A DNA stretch of 64,000 bases from Brienomyrus brachyistius (lineage: Eukaryota; Chordata; Actinopteri; Osteoglossiformes; Mormyridae). This document shows positions 35,901 through 50,270 of the stretch, one piece after another. The first letter of the stretch is position 1. Every line of letters starts with the position of its first letter. The translations under genes and the position numbers were made by a program. The notes under the pieces were generated by a model. It was not told the DNA's origin. It was given only the letters and a program-made list of their open reading frames with translations, and searched no databases. Where the stretch lies: contig NC_064552.1 in NCBI RefSeq assembly GCF_023856365.1, forward strand, positions 4,429,200-4,493,199, given 5' to 3'.

Positions 35901-38900
35901 TTTAGAGACTGAATTCGATCGGGGTCTAGGTCGTCACGCTAGCCTCCTTTCAGCGCCACGGAACATCTGCCCTCTTTCAGGAATCACTTGAAGATACATG
36001 TAAATGATTATACATCCAAGGAATTTCCCAGCCCAGGTCAGGCTCTCCTCTAAAGCGGATGAGAGGAACATTTTAACCAGAGACTCCGTTCTTTAACCGC
36101 TAACAGCAATCGTTTGAGGGAATGTTTGCAAGAGGCTGTCATTTTACTGTTCCATAACATACTAAAGAGATCTTTATCTCTTATTGAGAGTGTTTTTATT
36201 TTTCCAGAGAAAAAACATGCAATGTCTCAGTTTAGGTTCTCCTAGCGTACTTTAGTGATCTAAGGTCTTCCTGCGTAAAGGTGAGAAGATACGCTCATAC
36301 TCTGCTAAGCCGAGGTAAATTCGGAAGTCTCTTTCCACTGGCGTTCCCTAAGAGGCAAAAAAACCACGTTACACGTCTTCTGTAGCAATTTATCTCAGCA
36401 TCACGTTGACGGTGCTCAGGATAGTATCTCCATGACCCAAAGAGAACATTTCTGAAAACTGTATGTAGGGAGCATGAACTCTGTTATTCCAGGAATGTTC
36501 TCACAACCAGAAACCCAGAAGCTGGGAAGTGTCTCTGCTACTTGGACTTTTTCAGGGTTCATGGCACTTTGCCTGCTGAAGATGTTACATGAATTGAAAA
36601 TTTGAATCCCCCCACCATCCCTCCTGATTCTCATCCCACTACCAAATCAGCTATAAACAGCGTTAAAAACAATTTTCCATTCCGGTATGTCTAAACATCA
36701 TGTTAATTTCCAGCAGTCCCAAGTGTGCGCAGATATGTTGGCCTTAAATAGCTTGACCTTGGCAATGCCCAGTGCCTGAGATGTTTCCATGACATGGTTC
36801 CTCTGGCAAAAGCCAATCCTCACAGGAGAGGAGCACACCCCTTTTCCAATTTTTGCTTCCCTTTTCAAGTCCAATATCAATTCTTTTTTTTACTTCAGAA
36901 GACCCTCATCTCATGGTTGTGAGACCCTGTAGAAGGTGAGCTGACTCGTCCATATAAGGACATCTTGCAATGGCAGCTTTGCATGTTATTTTACCCAGAA
37001 GCCACTACTGCTGTTCCATCAGGACAGTCAGGTGTCATTTTAAATCCCTTCCCCATCTGATGAGGATCCACTGGAACGTGAACCAACAGCCTTCTGGTTG
37101 AACTTCCATAAGCACCGTCCTGCTTGAAACCCCTTGTTTGTTTGGTATCAATTGTTTGTCGGCGTGAAAACAAAACAGTGGGGGAGTCGGGTTGCCATCT
37201 GGTGACAAAAGACGTCACCACCTCAGAAGGCAAGGGCAGAGGTGAGGTCCCAACCTCTGATCCGTGTCTGGAAGAAGCCGGTAAGAGGCCAGCCGAGGTA
37301 AATCCCCAAAACCCTCAGCACTGAAGTGTCGGCACCCAAAAGGCAGTAAGACAGCACTCCGAAATCCGCGCTGCGCTCGGATACGTGTGAAGCTCCTGGA
37401 AAGCCAGCTGGAAATCATTCCAAATTAGACCAAGACGGGCCGCATCTTCAAGCGACGACACGGCAGGTGTGAAGCATTTCCTGCGTCTCAGGAGAGCCAG
37501 GCTGCGACCCCAAATGACCCTTATTAGGCACCAATTTCATGGACGGGCCTCCAAATTACCAGTCCGGGGGACTCGCTGTGCATCCAAAACCTGAGAGCAA
37601 TAAAACAGAAAATCCCCCATGAGGCTCTTAACCGTTAACCAAACCATTTGGTATGACAAGGGTGTCGAAAGGGCGTCAAAGTCACAGACGATCATGTGCA
37701 CCCCAGACCTGTGATTATAGGATTGTTTTTAAGGTGGGGGGGGGGGGGGGTCACAAGAGGGACCATAATTTATACCAACAGGCTAACATTATCATTAGCC
37801 AATGATATGTTTTGAAACAATGAGTGACAGCGAAGGGGGCACTCTGGAGACCAATCAGCATTCAGCTTGGGCCAGAGCCCCAGTGGCCCCGCCCCTGTAT
37901 GCATCTCATGGCCAAGTGCTAATTAACCATGATCCATCTGTCCTGTATGGGGACACAGTGGCCTACAAACGCTTCGGAGAACGTGGGAACCAGCATGGAT
38001 AGTTTGTCCATTAACTGTCCAGCAGTGACCCGTTCAAACAAGTCTGACAGCGTCATTCTTCAACGTCCCTCATTTAGACACAGGGTCAGGGTTAAATACA
38101 TTTAATTAACACTTCACGGTTTTTCCACCAACAGGACGACCGAAATGTATGCCCCCCCCCAGGCTGGATGTCCGACCGCACTGATAAACTTGATAAATGA
38201 CTGATAAATACTGCAGAAACAGCAGCCGATGTTTAACGGCAACTCCCGTTAACGTCGAAAGCGTCGGCATTGCCGGTCCACAGAAGGGCGTCCTGAGTGA
38301 CATATGGAAAGCAGATCAGCCCAAACACTCCTACATTAGCGCTGAGGGGAGACAAAGCCCCCCCCCCAACCCCGGAGGATGTGCGGAGAGTCGGGCTTCC
38401 CGTTGACGTGCACGTGAACGCAGCTTCGGATCGCTCCCGGGAACTCCGGGGTTACGCCGCTGACCCCAAGCGTGACCTCTCCTTCTGTCCGCAGCCCTTT
38501 GTCATTTATGAACCGTGCTCTTCCCCAGCGCCCTGCTGACTTCAGGACGCTTTCCAAGCTCATATTTTTGCCCTGGAGACAACGTGGCACTTAAAGCAAC
38601 TCACCCTCAAATCCCCAGATCGCCGGGGACCAAAGGGAGAAGACAAATTACCCCCCAAGACATTCTGGCATAAGTGCGACGTCATTAAGCGCCAGTTCTT
38701 TTGCACTGACGGATGTATGCAAATATTATCACATCGGATATTTTTTAGTCTCTGATTTTTTAAAAAACATTTGAAAAGGAAGGTAATATATTTTAAGCAA
38801 GAAAAGGAATAAACTGGCAGTTTGTGAAATAAAATTTGCAGAAAATTGCTGCTTGCTGTCATTAAAGGAGGTAAAATCCAGGTAGGTGTGGGTTCTTATC

Positions 38901-39784
38901 CTGAGAGATCCGGCTGAAATATGGTTGGGATCCTGTCTGCCTGTTTATTTTCCTTGAGTATGGTGACTCATGGGTCTCATTTCATGTAGGTAAAACCGGT
39001 AGGTTGTCGGTTTTCCTAAATCTGGTCTTCCTGATCAGTCACAGTCCTTTACTGAGACCTGATCCGCACACATCTGAATACAAACACACGTACCGGAGCT
39101 CCCTATCACAGAACCCGCAAACCCGGGCCCGGCAGGTGGGCGCGCAGCTGTCCGGGTCCAGGCTGCCAGGTAGGTCTGCCTGATGGTGGTGCTAAAGGGG
39201 GGGGGGTTTGAGGTCCAGCTGAGTAGCTGCCCGCTGCAGAAAGCTGCCTCTGTTTATTGGGGAACCCATGATCTGCTTTCAATTAAGTCCAGGGAGACAC
39301 ACGTTGCTGACCGAGGAGCGCAGAGCGGAGATGTCAGCTGCTTGTTAAATTTATTCATTATACCTCCAGAGCCCCGTAAAACGTGTTCAGTCTGCTTCCT
39401 TCAGGATGTCAGGATATTGAGATTCCAGGCTGACTCCAGGTACCACAGCAGAAGAGAGAAAGAGAGCTGACATCCAGGTGGAGAGGGGGTCGCGGCCGGT
39501 GTCGCCGAGGGGGCAGATTCTTTGAAGAAGCCGAGAGGACAGGAGAACGACAGCATTTCACCGGCAAGTCGGCCGGGAGTCAGTGAGAGGGATGATCCTC
39601 CAGGCCCAGGAGGAAAATGTGCAGCACACCCCTAATAAAACGTGAAGGAGAGTCCGAGTGTTTATCCGGTGACGGATTCGATGTTGTTCCTTTGCGTCCT
39701 CTGGTTGCACCCACAGCCCAAACTCATGCTAAAGTGAACTGGAGCTGATCAAATGTTCTCCACAATGTAGGAAAAACCTGTTAT
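29953..39784. other. Long intergenic stretch, no gene seen
   Basis: Short frames only. Candidates such as 31882-32370 (-), 33827-34210 (-) and 30114-30410 (+) lack domain or splice support. C or G runs occur at 33042-33060, 33241-33255, 34682-34695 and 37736-37750. Confidence 0.5.
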
Positions 39785-40005
39785 TCTGAAGTTGTGGGGA
39801 CCATTTTTCAGATCCCCACAAAGATCTGTGAATGCGATCACAAAAGATAAAAATGCCAAAGGTCTTGTGTTCTGTTTGGTTATTTATGGTTAAGGTTAGG
39901 ACTGGGGATGGGTTAAGGTTGCCATGTTGGGATTAGTTTTACCCAAAGAAATGACTGGGGAGTCCTCATAAAGATATAATTCTGTGTGTGTGTGTGTGTG
40001 TGTGT
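39785..40005. mobile_element. Second copy of the GTCCCC/(TG)n repeat
   Basis: TTGTGGGGACCATTTTTCAG, TTAAGGTTAGGACTGGGGAT, GCCATGTTGGGATTAG and ACTGGGGAGTCCTCATAAAG, followed by a (GT) run, parallel the copy at 11440. Confidence 0.65.
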
Positions 40006-40009
40006 GAGA

Positions 40010-40135
40010 TGGGTTGGCCCCCTGTTTTTGGTTATTCGCCCATAGTATCTGGGATAGGCTCTGGACACCCACAACTGCCTAGAACAAGTACAGAAAATCG
40101 ATGGACGGACGGATGGATGGATGGATGGGTTTGAT
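40010..40135. mobile_element. LINE-tail-like fragment with (ATGG)n
   Basis: GCCCATAGTATCTGGGATAG, GCTCTGGACACCC and AAATCGATGGACGGACGGAT followed by ATGG repeats match the familiar 3' end of fish L2-type elements. Identification is from memory of the motif, not from a library search. Confidence 0.5.
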
Positions 40136-40539
40136 ATTTTTTCATTTTGTTAACCGCCCCCGCCCCACTGTCATCCGTATGAGTTTCATTTTGAGCATTT
40201 CCAGCAGTCTCCCTGGGTTAATAAAAATCCCCCACCTGGACAATGAGAAATGCCGCTTGTCCTTTCATCCGAGACCCAGACAGAAGGGGACAAATGTAAA
40301 CATAGTGGTCACTGTTGTTCTGCGTTCTGTTGCCAGTAAACTAGTACAGCGCCCCCATGCTGTCGGTGACTGCGCTGCACGTCTGTGTATCTCTGGGCTG
40401 ATCTGAGCTTCCACTGCTCCTGAATACCCAGATGCCCACAAACCGTCTCATGCTCTGCTCAGATTTCACTGCTGTATTGGCGTAAATAAGGAGAGAGGCT
40501 CTTGCTGTCCATTACTATAATCCAACCCATACATCCTCC

Positions 40540-40650
40540 ATACATGCTCACCCAGTACAATTAGGTCACGGTGAGTATGGGATCTAGACCAGAATGCACC
40601 AGGCACGAGGCAGGGCACACCCTGGATGGTACATCTGTCCACTGCATTGG
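40540..40650. mobile_element. LINE/SINE tail-like fragment
   Basis: CTCACCCAGTACAATTAGGT, GGCACGAGGCAGGGCACACC and CTGGATGGTACATCTGTCCA resemble the same tail family as 12178-12290. Confidence 0.45.
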
Positions 40651-43600
40651 ACACTTACATTTGGGGGAACTTAAAGACAAAACTTCCGCTAAATGCATCT
40701 CATCGGGCAACAAAACCTAACGAAATAATTATCAGGAGCACATGCTACCTGCACACAAGAGGAGCCAGAAATCGAACCCACAACCCGAGACATCTGAGGA
40801 CACAATGCTACCTACTACACCATGTACACTAATTCTGTTTTAAAATAATACATTCATTTAAAGGAATATAAATGCAGCTTTAATTTTCTTCTTTATTGGA
40901 AGATCGGAGTTCTTTCTCCATGAAGAGGCTAATAAAAACTATTCAGAGAAATGAATACCCAGAAGGATCCCGTCTGTTATAGACAAAACAGTTTCAGTTT
41001 TTCAGTCCATGAATTAGCTTCTCCCAGCTAGGGGGTAGGGGGCAGGTGGGGGGGGGGAGAAGTGATTTTAAAATCTAGTCATGTCTGCTTGGGTCGAGAT
41101 TAAGGGGCCAACCGGCGGGCGATCAGCAGCACATCACGGGTCAACCCTACAGACGCGCGTCTGCACGCACCTACGCAGATGGCAGTGCAGACGGTCACTG
41201 CGCGTGAGCTGCATGCTTTATCGCACCTCAAATGCGACGGCGGGCTCCCGTTCTGGCTCCGGAGACTCGGTCCTCCGTGGGGGCTGGGAAGCGAGGCGGA
41301 GAGGGAGACAGGTACCCTCGCTTTCAGGAAACCGAGTGGCATGGAAAGGGCCCAATTTTTCCGGGGGGGGGGTGGGGGTGTCGCTGAAAGGCGGCCTGTG
41401 CGAGGTGGTGGCGGGGGGGCACACAAAAAGAGGGGCCTGCTTGTTAGGCTTTGAAAGGGGAAAAGAGAAAGGAGGGAGAACCCCTCTCGAGGTGTAGAGG
41501 AGGGTTTCCCTAAAGGAGGCCGGAATTCTTTTAACCCCTGACTTCCGGAACAAAAGCTGGGTTTATCCGTGCAAGGCAGCGCGCTTCCCTTCCGCAGCTC
41601 CGGATGAATATGGAATGAGAGATTTCAATCGGTCGACGCCGATTCCTCCCCTGTTACTTCACCCTCACAGACAGTATTTTAGCGCCAGTATCCGGCGGCC
41701 AGTTGACGGTTTCCAGAAGACCAAACGGCATCACCAGCCACCGCCAGGCCCCGAACATCTGCTGCCCGTCTCTCTGTCCACCTTTGTTAAAATCCCAGGT
41801 GCAAAACAAGCAGGAGGCTCAAAAGGAGGAGCAGACTTTCTGTTCAAGCACCCTTCTGTCCATCACCCTGTCCATTCCACTTCTGAGGCAGCATAACCGG
41901 GCCAAAAACACAGCGGATCGGTCCATACCATGTACATCGGGGGTGGGGGGTCACGTCACAAACATCTGGCGGCATGATCGCGCTGAGGATTAACATCGAA
42001 GCGCTCCTTATGTGGGCTGCCAACGTGAATTTATTTATCCAACACGGTGCACAATTATCACAATTTAACCCATTTCGGCAACTTTATGGTTTTGAAGGCA
42101 TTCAGGTTTTCATACCTGGACAAGTTTGATTCCCTAATCACTGCGCCACCTTCTGGTGGACAGCATATAATTGCATAACTTGAGCCTGCTGTTGGTGGAC
42201 CCCCCCCCCCCCCAACTCACCACTCTGGAAGGAGACACCTAAGAAACCCCCCCCTACACACACCGCCTGACTGTTTTCTGCATGTGGGGGCTGCTGCCTG
42301 ACACAGCGCCCTGATCCCTGCTCTCTGCGGGGGGGCGTGTGCAGGTTTCCTTACGGATGTAACCCCCCCCTGACCTTTACAACAATAATACATCATCTCA
42401 AACTCCCCCCCCCCTTTGGTGTTATACTTTCATGCAGGAATATTTCATTCGCTTACACGGGACAGTACAATCGAACTGTTTAGCTGTAACTGCTCATAAA
42501 TGCAGCCGATTAGCAAAGCAGGGCAGCTGGAGTTTAGTGACTTTCGCAGGGTAGGGTGGGCGCCGTGCCCACACCCGTCACTCAGCACCCCAGCACTGCG
42601 TAAGCGCAGTGTGACTGCTTTTGTTTCTCGTCTCTGACCATTTGTCCACACTGCAGAAACCACCCACGTGAATTCAGGGTGGGGTCTGAGGTGGCCCCAG
42701 GCCAGCGAAGGACCTGTCGGGGGGCTCTCATGAGCAATCAGGCAGCTTTGGGGGTGTATTTCAGTTTAACAACGTTTGGAGAAGAACCTCATCCCAATTC
42801 CCGTACCTCGAAACGGAATCCAGATTCTTCAGGAGGGATTCCAGAAAAAAAAAACATTGAACAAAAGATCTCTTTCCAAAATCCAAGAACACCCCCCCCC
42901 CCTTCCCTCCCTGCTCTATTGACGAACCTGGCACACGATCGAGATATGAAATATATATTCCCTCCGGGCCTCCTCTGTCGTATTTATGCAGCTGGCCGGC
43001 GGATCGCGGAGGCCGCTTCGAGTATTTAGACGGTTAAACGTCGCTTATTTAAAACCTGTTAACATATATAATGTTTTGATAGGGACAGAGCAGCGAACCT
43101 GTGCCTAGGTTTGCAGCGTTCGGCCAGTTTAATGTTTATTTTCTGTAGGGCTTGCTGTTCTTAATCTCCATTAAATAAAACAATGCTCAAATCATAGTAC
43201 TCACTGCCAGATGCACGTGTGCACCTCAAAAATAGCAAACAGAACTACAAAGATTAGTAATCAATGCTAAGGGGGGTGTTTGAGGAAATCCATTAACTCT
43301 TCCCCCCACTCTGGTAGAAGTCAGGAACATACTTATTTTGGTTGGCTTTGAACATGCTAGCATTTGTGTGTGCGTGAGGATTTGTGTGTGTAAGGCGGCC
43401 ATTTGCAGAAGGCTCTGTCAGGCTCACCTTTGGCCCCCGGAGCCGGCGTGGGCAGGAACAGCGCTGGTGTCTCTGGACTGGACTGTCGCCCTCCCCAAGT
43501 GACGTGTGGAGCAGCCAAGTTTATATAACCATATATCACTGCCATGTTACCAAATGCGAGACTCCCCAGGCAGAATTCAGGGGGGAAGGGGTTACCCTGA

Positions 43601-43789
43601 GGTTTATGAATCAAAGTTACTGCGGTTCGATGTCATTTCCTGTAAACAAACATGACGGTAAAGAGGACTAGGGTCAGACTCCATCTTTCATTTAAGAATC
43701 AGAATCAGCTCACAGAACATTAAATCAAATAAATAGCTTGTGTTGTAAAATACCAGCCAGGCAGTGGACTGAGGCACCATGAGGCTGGG
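40651..43789. other. Intergenic, no gene seen
   Basis: A GC-rich patch at 41080-41500 yields frames on both strands. Nothing supported as coding. Confidence 0.5.
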
Positions 43790-43880
43790 ATGAGGCTCAG
43801 TGGGTGAGGCGGCTGTATATGTGATCAGATGGTTGTTGGTTTAGGTCCCAGTGTTGGCAGAGTGATTTCACCACATGTTC
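43790..43880 (+). mobile_element. Possible SINE head fragment
   Basis: GAGGCTCAGTGGGTGAGGCG and GATGGTTGTTGGTTTAGGTC resemble degraded A and B boxes at SINE spacing. The match is weak. Confidence 0.35.
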
Positions 43881-45859
43881 TTTGGCATATATGGAAAGAT
43901 ATCCGTAATGTGTTAATCGTGAGGCCGGGCTAACCAGCGGTGAAGGGAGGGGGGATTAGAGCCGTGATTATAATGTAACCATCATGGCGGAGAGGCAAGG
44001 GTGCCCGGAGAGGTGGGCTTCGCAGGAATTCAGGGTCAAAATCCGCAGGATTAGCACAGGGTTTACAAATCGGGACCCCCAAAGCTTAGTGTCAAGAAGA
44101 GAGCCTCCCCCCCCTCCAATAAACCTCAGGGGTCTCCCTGCAAGTGAGATTACCCTTTAAACTTTAAAGTGGTCAGAGATGCTTGGAGGAAGAGGACCCC
44201 CCCCCCCCCCACCCCCAGCTTGAAGGCGCAAAGACAGCTCAGCCTGACAGTTTCACCACGCAGAAACAAGAGGGGGCTTATAGCAGCCCCGACTGAACCC
44301 CCCCTTTGTCTGACGGGGCCTGTTGACCACTAGTGAAGCAGAACAAGCCACACCAGCACTCGACAAACCCTGGGAGATTAAACGTTTGCCAGTCTGTCCC
44401 CAAAATTTTCACAGTCAAACATCATCATTCCTGAAACGTCAGGGCTATTTTGTGTTTCTATCTTTAAAAGGCTATTTTAACAATCAGGGCCATCTGAGGT
44501 AGAGGCCCCCGGGAAATTAACGGCAGTGGCATTAATCACTGTCCTCGGGGTAATGAATCGCCAAACGTCAACAGTCCGTGACAATGGGGTGCAGGGACCC
44601 ATATCGAATGCCGCAGAATTGCATTTCTTGCTCCTCTAACACGGGTTATAAATTCCGACGATGAACCCCAGGCGTGCCGGCTGTTTTCACCTCAGCAGAT
44701 GGGTTTGTGCTGCCGGGACGACGTCCGCTCGCCTTTCCACGCGCATTGTGTATATTTATGTAGATAAACTCGGCCTTAAACCGATCGCGCTCGGTGCGGT
44801 GGGAGAGTACCCTCACCGACAGCCGCACCAGCCAGGCCATAACTCCCCATTAGCAGGACCCTTGGATTAACCCGCTGCCCCCAAAATAGGCCGTTCCATG
44901 TATGTCAAGTAAATTCTCAGTGTTTTGTCAGTGGTGCCCCATTTTTATTGGGGTGACAGAAAACAATGATTTATCTGAACCTCAGCCAGCATTGCTTCTA
45001 ATTACTTTGAAAGGAACCAATCACAGAGAAGACTGCATACGATCCCATCCTGTGCATATAAAAAAAAATTCAACCCGATTTTTTTTTTTAGGGTCAGTGG
45101 ACCATAGGAGTCCTGGTGACTAACAGACCAAGAGCTTTGCTTTGTGTGGAAGATCTGCTGTCCTGCAACAAATCAACTCAAGCCCTACAGGAAATAACAA
45201 GTCGAATTAAGTACAGCCAGTTCTCCACTGATGTGCCTAATCCAGTCCACAAAGCCTTATATAAACCAAATTTTACGTAAGTCAGAATTACCTAAGATAA
45301 AGGTACAAACTGCTACTTTGTTTCCAACAGTGTACTTGTATTCACTGTAAACGGACTTACAGGCATATGTTGCCGTTTTGCATTAATTCTGTGAACTTTT
45401 CACGTAAGACCAGATTTACGTAATTACGTAAATTTACAAGTGTTCATCATTTAGGCTCCTTTGAAGGCGGCTTGTAAACTGTGGACACCTTCGTCGGCAA
45501 GGATCCCCCAGTGCCAGGCAAACCATGGTGACCGTGACGGATATCCAAAACAGAAACGCTTGTGCTAGCGGCCCATGGCGGGGTCAGCAATGGCGGCCGG
45601 GCACCTGGAGGGGGCGGTACGTTGCGCTCCACTCCCAGCAGCAGGAAGCCAGCTGAGCTGCAGCTTTTAATCGCCTTATTAAAGACACGTGAACGGCTAA
45701 GCCCCCGAATCTCCATGGGCTAACCTGTTAACAAATAACAGAATTATGCAAAACCCAGCCTGAAAGCGGTAACAGCCACTTTGGCATGTCGACATGTCGA
45801 GGCCAGGCTGAAACCAGCAACCTTCTGATCAGAGACACAGAGGCTCTCACAGGGTCAGA
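43881..45859. other. Intergenic, nothing identified
   Basis: C run near 44199-44212. No genes or clear repeats recognised. Confidence 0.5.
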
Positions 45860-46283
45860 CAGAGTCCATTTCTGTACCTTAAGAGGTACAATTACCTACA
45901 GCTATGGTACAATTGGGGTCCCTTGAGAGTACCGATGCTGAGGGCAGCATGTGGCTCACTGGGCTAAGCTTCTGTATGTATGACCAGAAGGTCATTGGCT
46001 CAAACCTGACCTTGGCACATCTTTGGGTGCTTGAGCAAGACCCATAACCCCCAGCTTCCTGGATGCTGCTTTGGACAGCTGCCCTTCATGTCCAGCTTGT
46101 TCTTGCCTACAGAGAACAAGTTGGGGAAAGTGTAAAGTGAATTTCCCCATGGGGATCAATAAATTATCAATTATTATTATTTCCCTACAGTTAGGGTTAC
46201 TTAGCTACCGTGAGGGTACAGACCCAGTGACAAGTAATTATACCCTCAAAGGTACAAACTGGTACATTTTCCTGACAGTGTAG
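45860..46283. mobile_element. Palindromic MITE (copy 2), split by a SINE
   Basis: Left part (CCATTTCTGTACCTTAAGAG to TACCGATGC) and right part (GAGGGTACAGACCCAGTGAC to TTCCTGACAGTGTA) match the family at 29641 and 50271. The left terminus is missing or decayed, and a SINE occupies 45942-46182. Confidence 0.7.
45942..46182 (+). mobile_element. tRNA-derived SINE inserted in a MITE
   Basis: It shares GGCAGCATGTGGCTCA and GGGCTAAGCTTCTGT with the SINE at 13666, then has GAAGGTCATTGGCTCAAACC as a B-box region, an intervening body and the tail GGGGATCAATAAATTATCAA plus (TTA)n. Palindromic MITE sequence flanks it on both sides (45860-45941 and 46183-46283), so it inserted after the MITE. Confidence 0.8.
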
Positions 46284-46795
46284 ATCTACAGCAATCCACA
46301 ATGTTCACTCGAACAACCTTTATAAATACATTTCATAATAGCTCTCCTGAGCAGCCTGTCTCTGAAAGCGGGAGAGAAGGACACTATCACTGCTGACTGT
46401 CACTGCCATGCTCTTTCCCCGTCTAGGAGCCTCATACAACTGTAACAAGAACCTAAAAACCACCGTGGACCCCGACTTGTTCTTGCCAAATGCTGGCATG
46501 AAATGCCTGCGGCTCGGTTTGGTCTTGGAGGAACCACACGGAACGCTGCAAAAACATCTCGCAAGTCCATCTGGGTGAAAGCTGCCAGTTGGTGTTTTGG
46601 GTTTCTTAATGGTGCCGAGGCAGGTATCTCACAGCTTGACGTACAATTAACAAACCGCATTCAAATAAACATACATCTGCAGACAATTTTTTAAGACCAT
46701 TTGCTGAAAACCGGTCGCCCTGGCTGACAAGGTTAATCAGTTAATCGGTTGCCCTTTTCCTGTTCTGTACAGTGCCCATTTCAGTTTGGCCACAT

Positions 46796-46965
46796 GAGGG
46801 CAGTGTGTGGCTCAGTGGGCTACGCAGCTGTATTGACTATCAGAAGGTCATTGATTTGAATCCCAGGAGTAACACAATTATTTCATCATGGGGCCAAAGA
46901 TCTTAATCTCCAATTGCTCCAGCAACTGTCTAACCCTACTTTACATTAATTAAATGTAAATGTCC
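46796..46965 (+). mobile_element. tRNA-derived SINE, diverged
   Basis: It opens with GGGCAGTGTGTGGCTCAGTG and a B-box-like TCATTGATTTGAATCCC. The body differs from the other two copies and no ATAAA-type tail is present, so it is a 3'-truncated copy or another subfamily. The right edge is approximate. Confidence 0.55.
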
Positions 46966-49900
46966 CATACTGGAGTATTTCAGACAGTCTTCGTTTCATA
47001 CTGGTTGAACTGGGATGAGGTTGAGTTGGCCTTGCTTTGGGGATAAATCCTTCCTGAATAACCAGTAACTGTTCAGTATTGTTCAGATAAAATATTCCGG
47101 TTATTTGCGCTTGCGCTGAAATTCAGGAAACTCATCGAGCAAAGGGCCACATACATAAACATACTGTAGAATGCGTCAAATATGCTGCATATATAATATT
47201 CACTGTGTTAAATTGTCCAGGGAGTCGGGGAATATAAAAAAGAAACAAACATATGGAAAATATCTCACATCGCCATAAATCATTTTATCGCCTGGTCATA
47301 CATGAGAAATCTGCTGTTACATCACAGAACACACACCCACTTACAACTCTGTCGGAATGTGTCGCAGTTTGCCGGCAATTAATATGTAACACAAAGCTGC
47401 TGTCTTTTGTCAAGCGTGTCTAGTTTCATGTGATATTCATTTGTTCATTGACATGTTACACTTCTGCATCGGTACAATTGCCTGCATCATTAATCGTTCT
47501 TATAATTCACCGTGATCTGCTCTGCTGGTTGGTCATTTCAAAGCTTCCTTAACAATCGGGCTTTTCTCTTTCTGTGCTGCAGCCGATCTGAGCATGTGAC
47601 TGAGCGCTCCGAAGACTAAGAACGAAAACACCCAGACACCAGAGGCTGATTCCAGGAGGTCGCTTGTGGGACCTGTAAATGCAGTCTACTTCAATTAATT
47701 CAGATGCAAAAACAGTGGGAAATTTAAAAAAGCCATCCCGGTTCCCCCAAAATGTTCGTTCTTGTAGCTCATGCCAAATACGATCCCCAAGCTTTGAACA
47801 CTACTGCCTATCTAGTTAATTCCAGAGTTCGTTTGTAACTGAGAAGGAGCCCCGATTATTGAAGTAATGACGTCTCTCTGGCTTGGGTATGAAAAGAATA
47901 CCTTAAAACAACACTGGAATGATATTTGGACAGAGGTCAGGGGTGAGATTTTGTTTTCAGTTTGTCTGCAGAAGCCGAACGAGGCTCATCCGTGAACCTC
48001 GAAAGAAGATGGGGGTGGAGTGCCGTAAGGCAATCTGTCAGTCGAAGAATTCGAGACCTAATTCTGCGCTCGTCTCTGCACGAGACGCCCCCGGACTTGA
48101 GTTACAAAACCCAGGCAGAAAGTGCTGCCCACGTGTGGGAGTTTGACTTCTCTTAATCTTGCCACTGAAGAGGGAAAACATTATTTGGCGATGGGCGTGT
48201 GCTAGCAAACGGCTAACAAACAGGGCGCCGATGGCGTGGGATCGAGCTGCGTTACGAGCGTAACCTGAGAATTACCTTGTTTACCATCTATGAGTCTGCC
48301 ATTGAAGTCTTCTGCTGAAGAATAGCTTGTCGGGCAGGTGAGAAGATACACTGCAGGGTTGAGACTCTTACACTCAGGGCATTTTCTGAATAACCGTTAG
48401 CTTACAAGCTATTGACGGAATGCATTCCAGTTTGGAAATCAACTCCCGCATTCGTGCTGCATTAGCCAGTGAGCCACACCAACGCATCAACGCATAATAG
48501 GCACCAGATGATGGCTAATATGAACTCCGGCCAAGGAAAATTAGTGAGCTTTGTGGACAACTGATCCACATTACGATCAAGAGAAAACATATCGACGGAG
48601 ACCTTTCTGTAAACACTATGAAAGTAAAGACGTTACGGAAGGGCTGACCAACTTCCAACTACATTAAGATATTGGCTAATGAAAAGTCACTAATGGGTTT
48701 TCAATTGATGAATTCGCAAACTGAATCCTGTTGGTCCCAAACAGGAGAAACCATCTCATTGATATTCTGACCAGCAGACAGAGGTCCATGACACCCACTC
48801 CCCATAACTACAGTAATCAATTTTCCCACGCAAGGAAGCTTTTATATCGACTGACCCTGTGTAAGCTAGTAAAGCAATGAATTATCCTAATTTCCTGCTC
48901 CACTCTGCTCCAAATGTGACCAGAATTTTCTTGATTTTTAAGGATTTTTTTATTAGTCGTATGTCCAGTGTTTCTTCCTAATAAAGACACATTTTCGCCA
49001 ATCAGAAATGAATCATTTATCTTTAAATATGTCACCCCACTGCTGCATCACAGATCATGGGGAGCTAATGGGGCCTTCCGGAAACTTCCACCTCTCGAAA
49101 ATGTCGAAAGTTTGTTTATCGTTCATGTTCGTCATGAAGTTAAAAGTCAAGTGCGACCAATTGGTGTGAATGATCCTTTAAAACAAGCTGATGGAAACCC
49201 GAACGGTCTGTGACCCTCTTCTAAGAGGGAACCTCTTGGTGGGACAGGCCAGACTGGTCACCATGACAACATTTGTTTTCCGTATTTGTTTACCGTCAGA
49301 TTTGAGTATCCTATTATGTGGGATATTTTGGTACTTTGCCATTGTAGTTGAGGTTTTCCTGCGTCCGGCAGCTTCCGTTACTCATAAACAAGACGGTAGG
49401 AGAGGAATGAGGACCCGGGACAGTACATTCTGTTATTTAGGGCCCAGGACCACGACCCTGCAGGATAAATATATGGCTGTCAGCCTGGACAAGCCCTGTC
49501 GTCCCCAGAGAAGCGTTAATCACTGCCGGGAATGAGGCTGAACACGTTCTCAGGCATCCGGGGGGCACAGGGCACTGAAAAAACACAGAGTAACTACCAA
49601 TCAACGCAGGTCTGGGGGGGTGGGGGCACAGAGCCATGAGACTGGCCACCAGAAATACCGACACCCATCTAACCGATGGACCTGTTGCTCTGATGGGACT
49701 GGAACCCAAGAGGCGGCAAAGATGCACTGGTACCCCTGTGACATGCCGGACGTCCAATTTATTTAGGAAGATGAAGTGCTGAAGCTGAAGCACGAACCCT
49801 GACGGAGAAGAGAGTTGCCAGCATCACTCGGCCTTTTTCTCCATTACATGTTTAATGCCAGATACAAGTAGTGCTGGAATATGTTTTAAAAGTACAAATT

Positions 49901-50270
49901 ATTGTACGAGCAAAGCAGACCAGGACCCTGCACTGCATAACCCTTTATGGAAAATGGATGGATTTCGCCTGGCCTCACTGAGAGTCCTTCCTTGAGTCTT
50001 GGCAGGAAACTCTCTGCTGATGATGGGTTTTTTATAACCAATATATTACAAAGAATAATCCAATGAGAAGTATAAGCCCGCTGTAGATTAAATAATTTTA
50101 CTATTGTGGAAAGTACAATCGGTTCAGATTTCTGTTACTGGGAAGGTTCTCTAATTAATCCATCGATCCATTCATCTTAGACCCAGAAATCCAGTAAAGG
50201 GGCCAGGACTCAGTCCTAAGGAGACGGGCAAGCAGACAGGATGTCAGTCCATTGAAGTTACTGAATTATC
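46966..50270. other. Intergenic, no gene seen
   Basis: Short frames only. A weak LINE-tail-like phrase lies at 50155-50260. Confidence 0.5.
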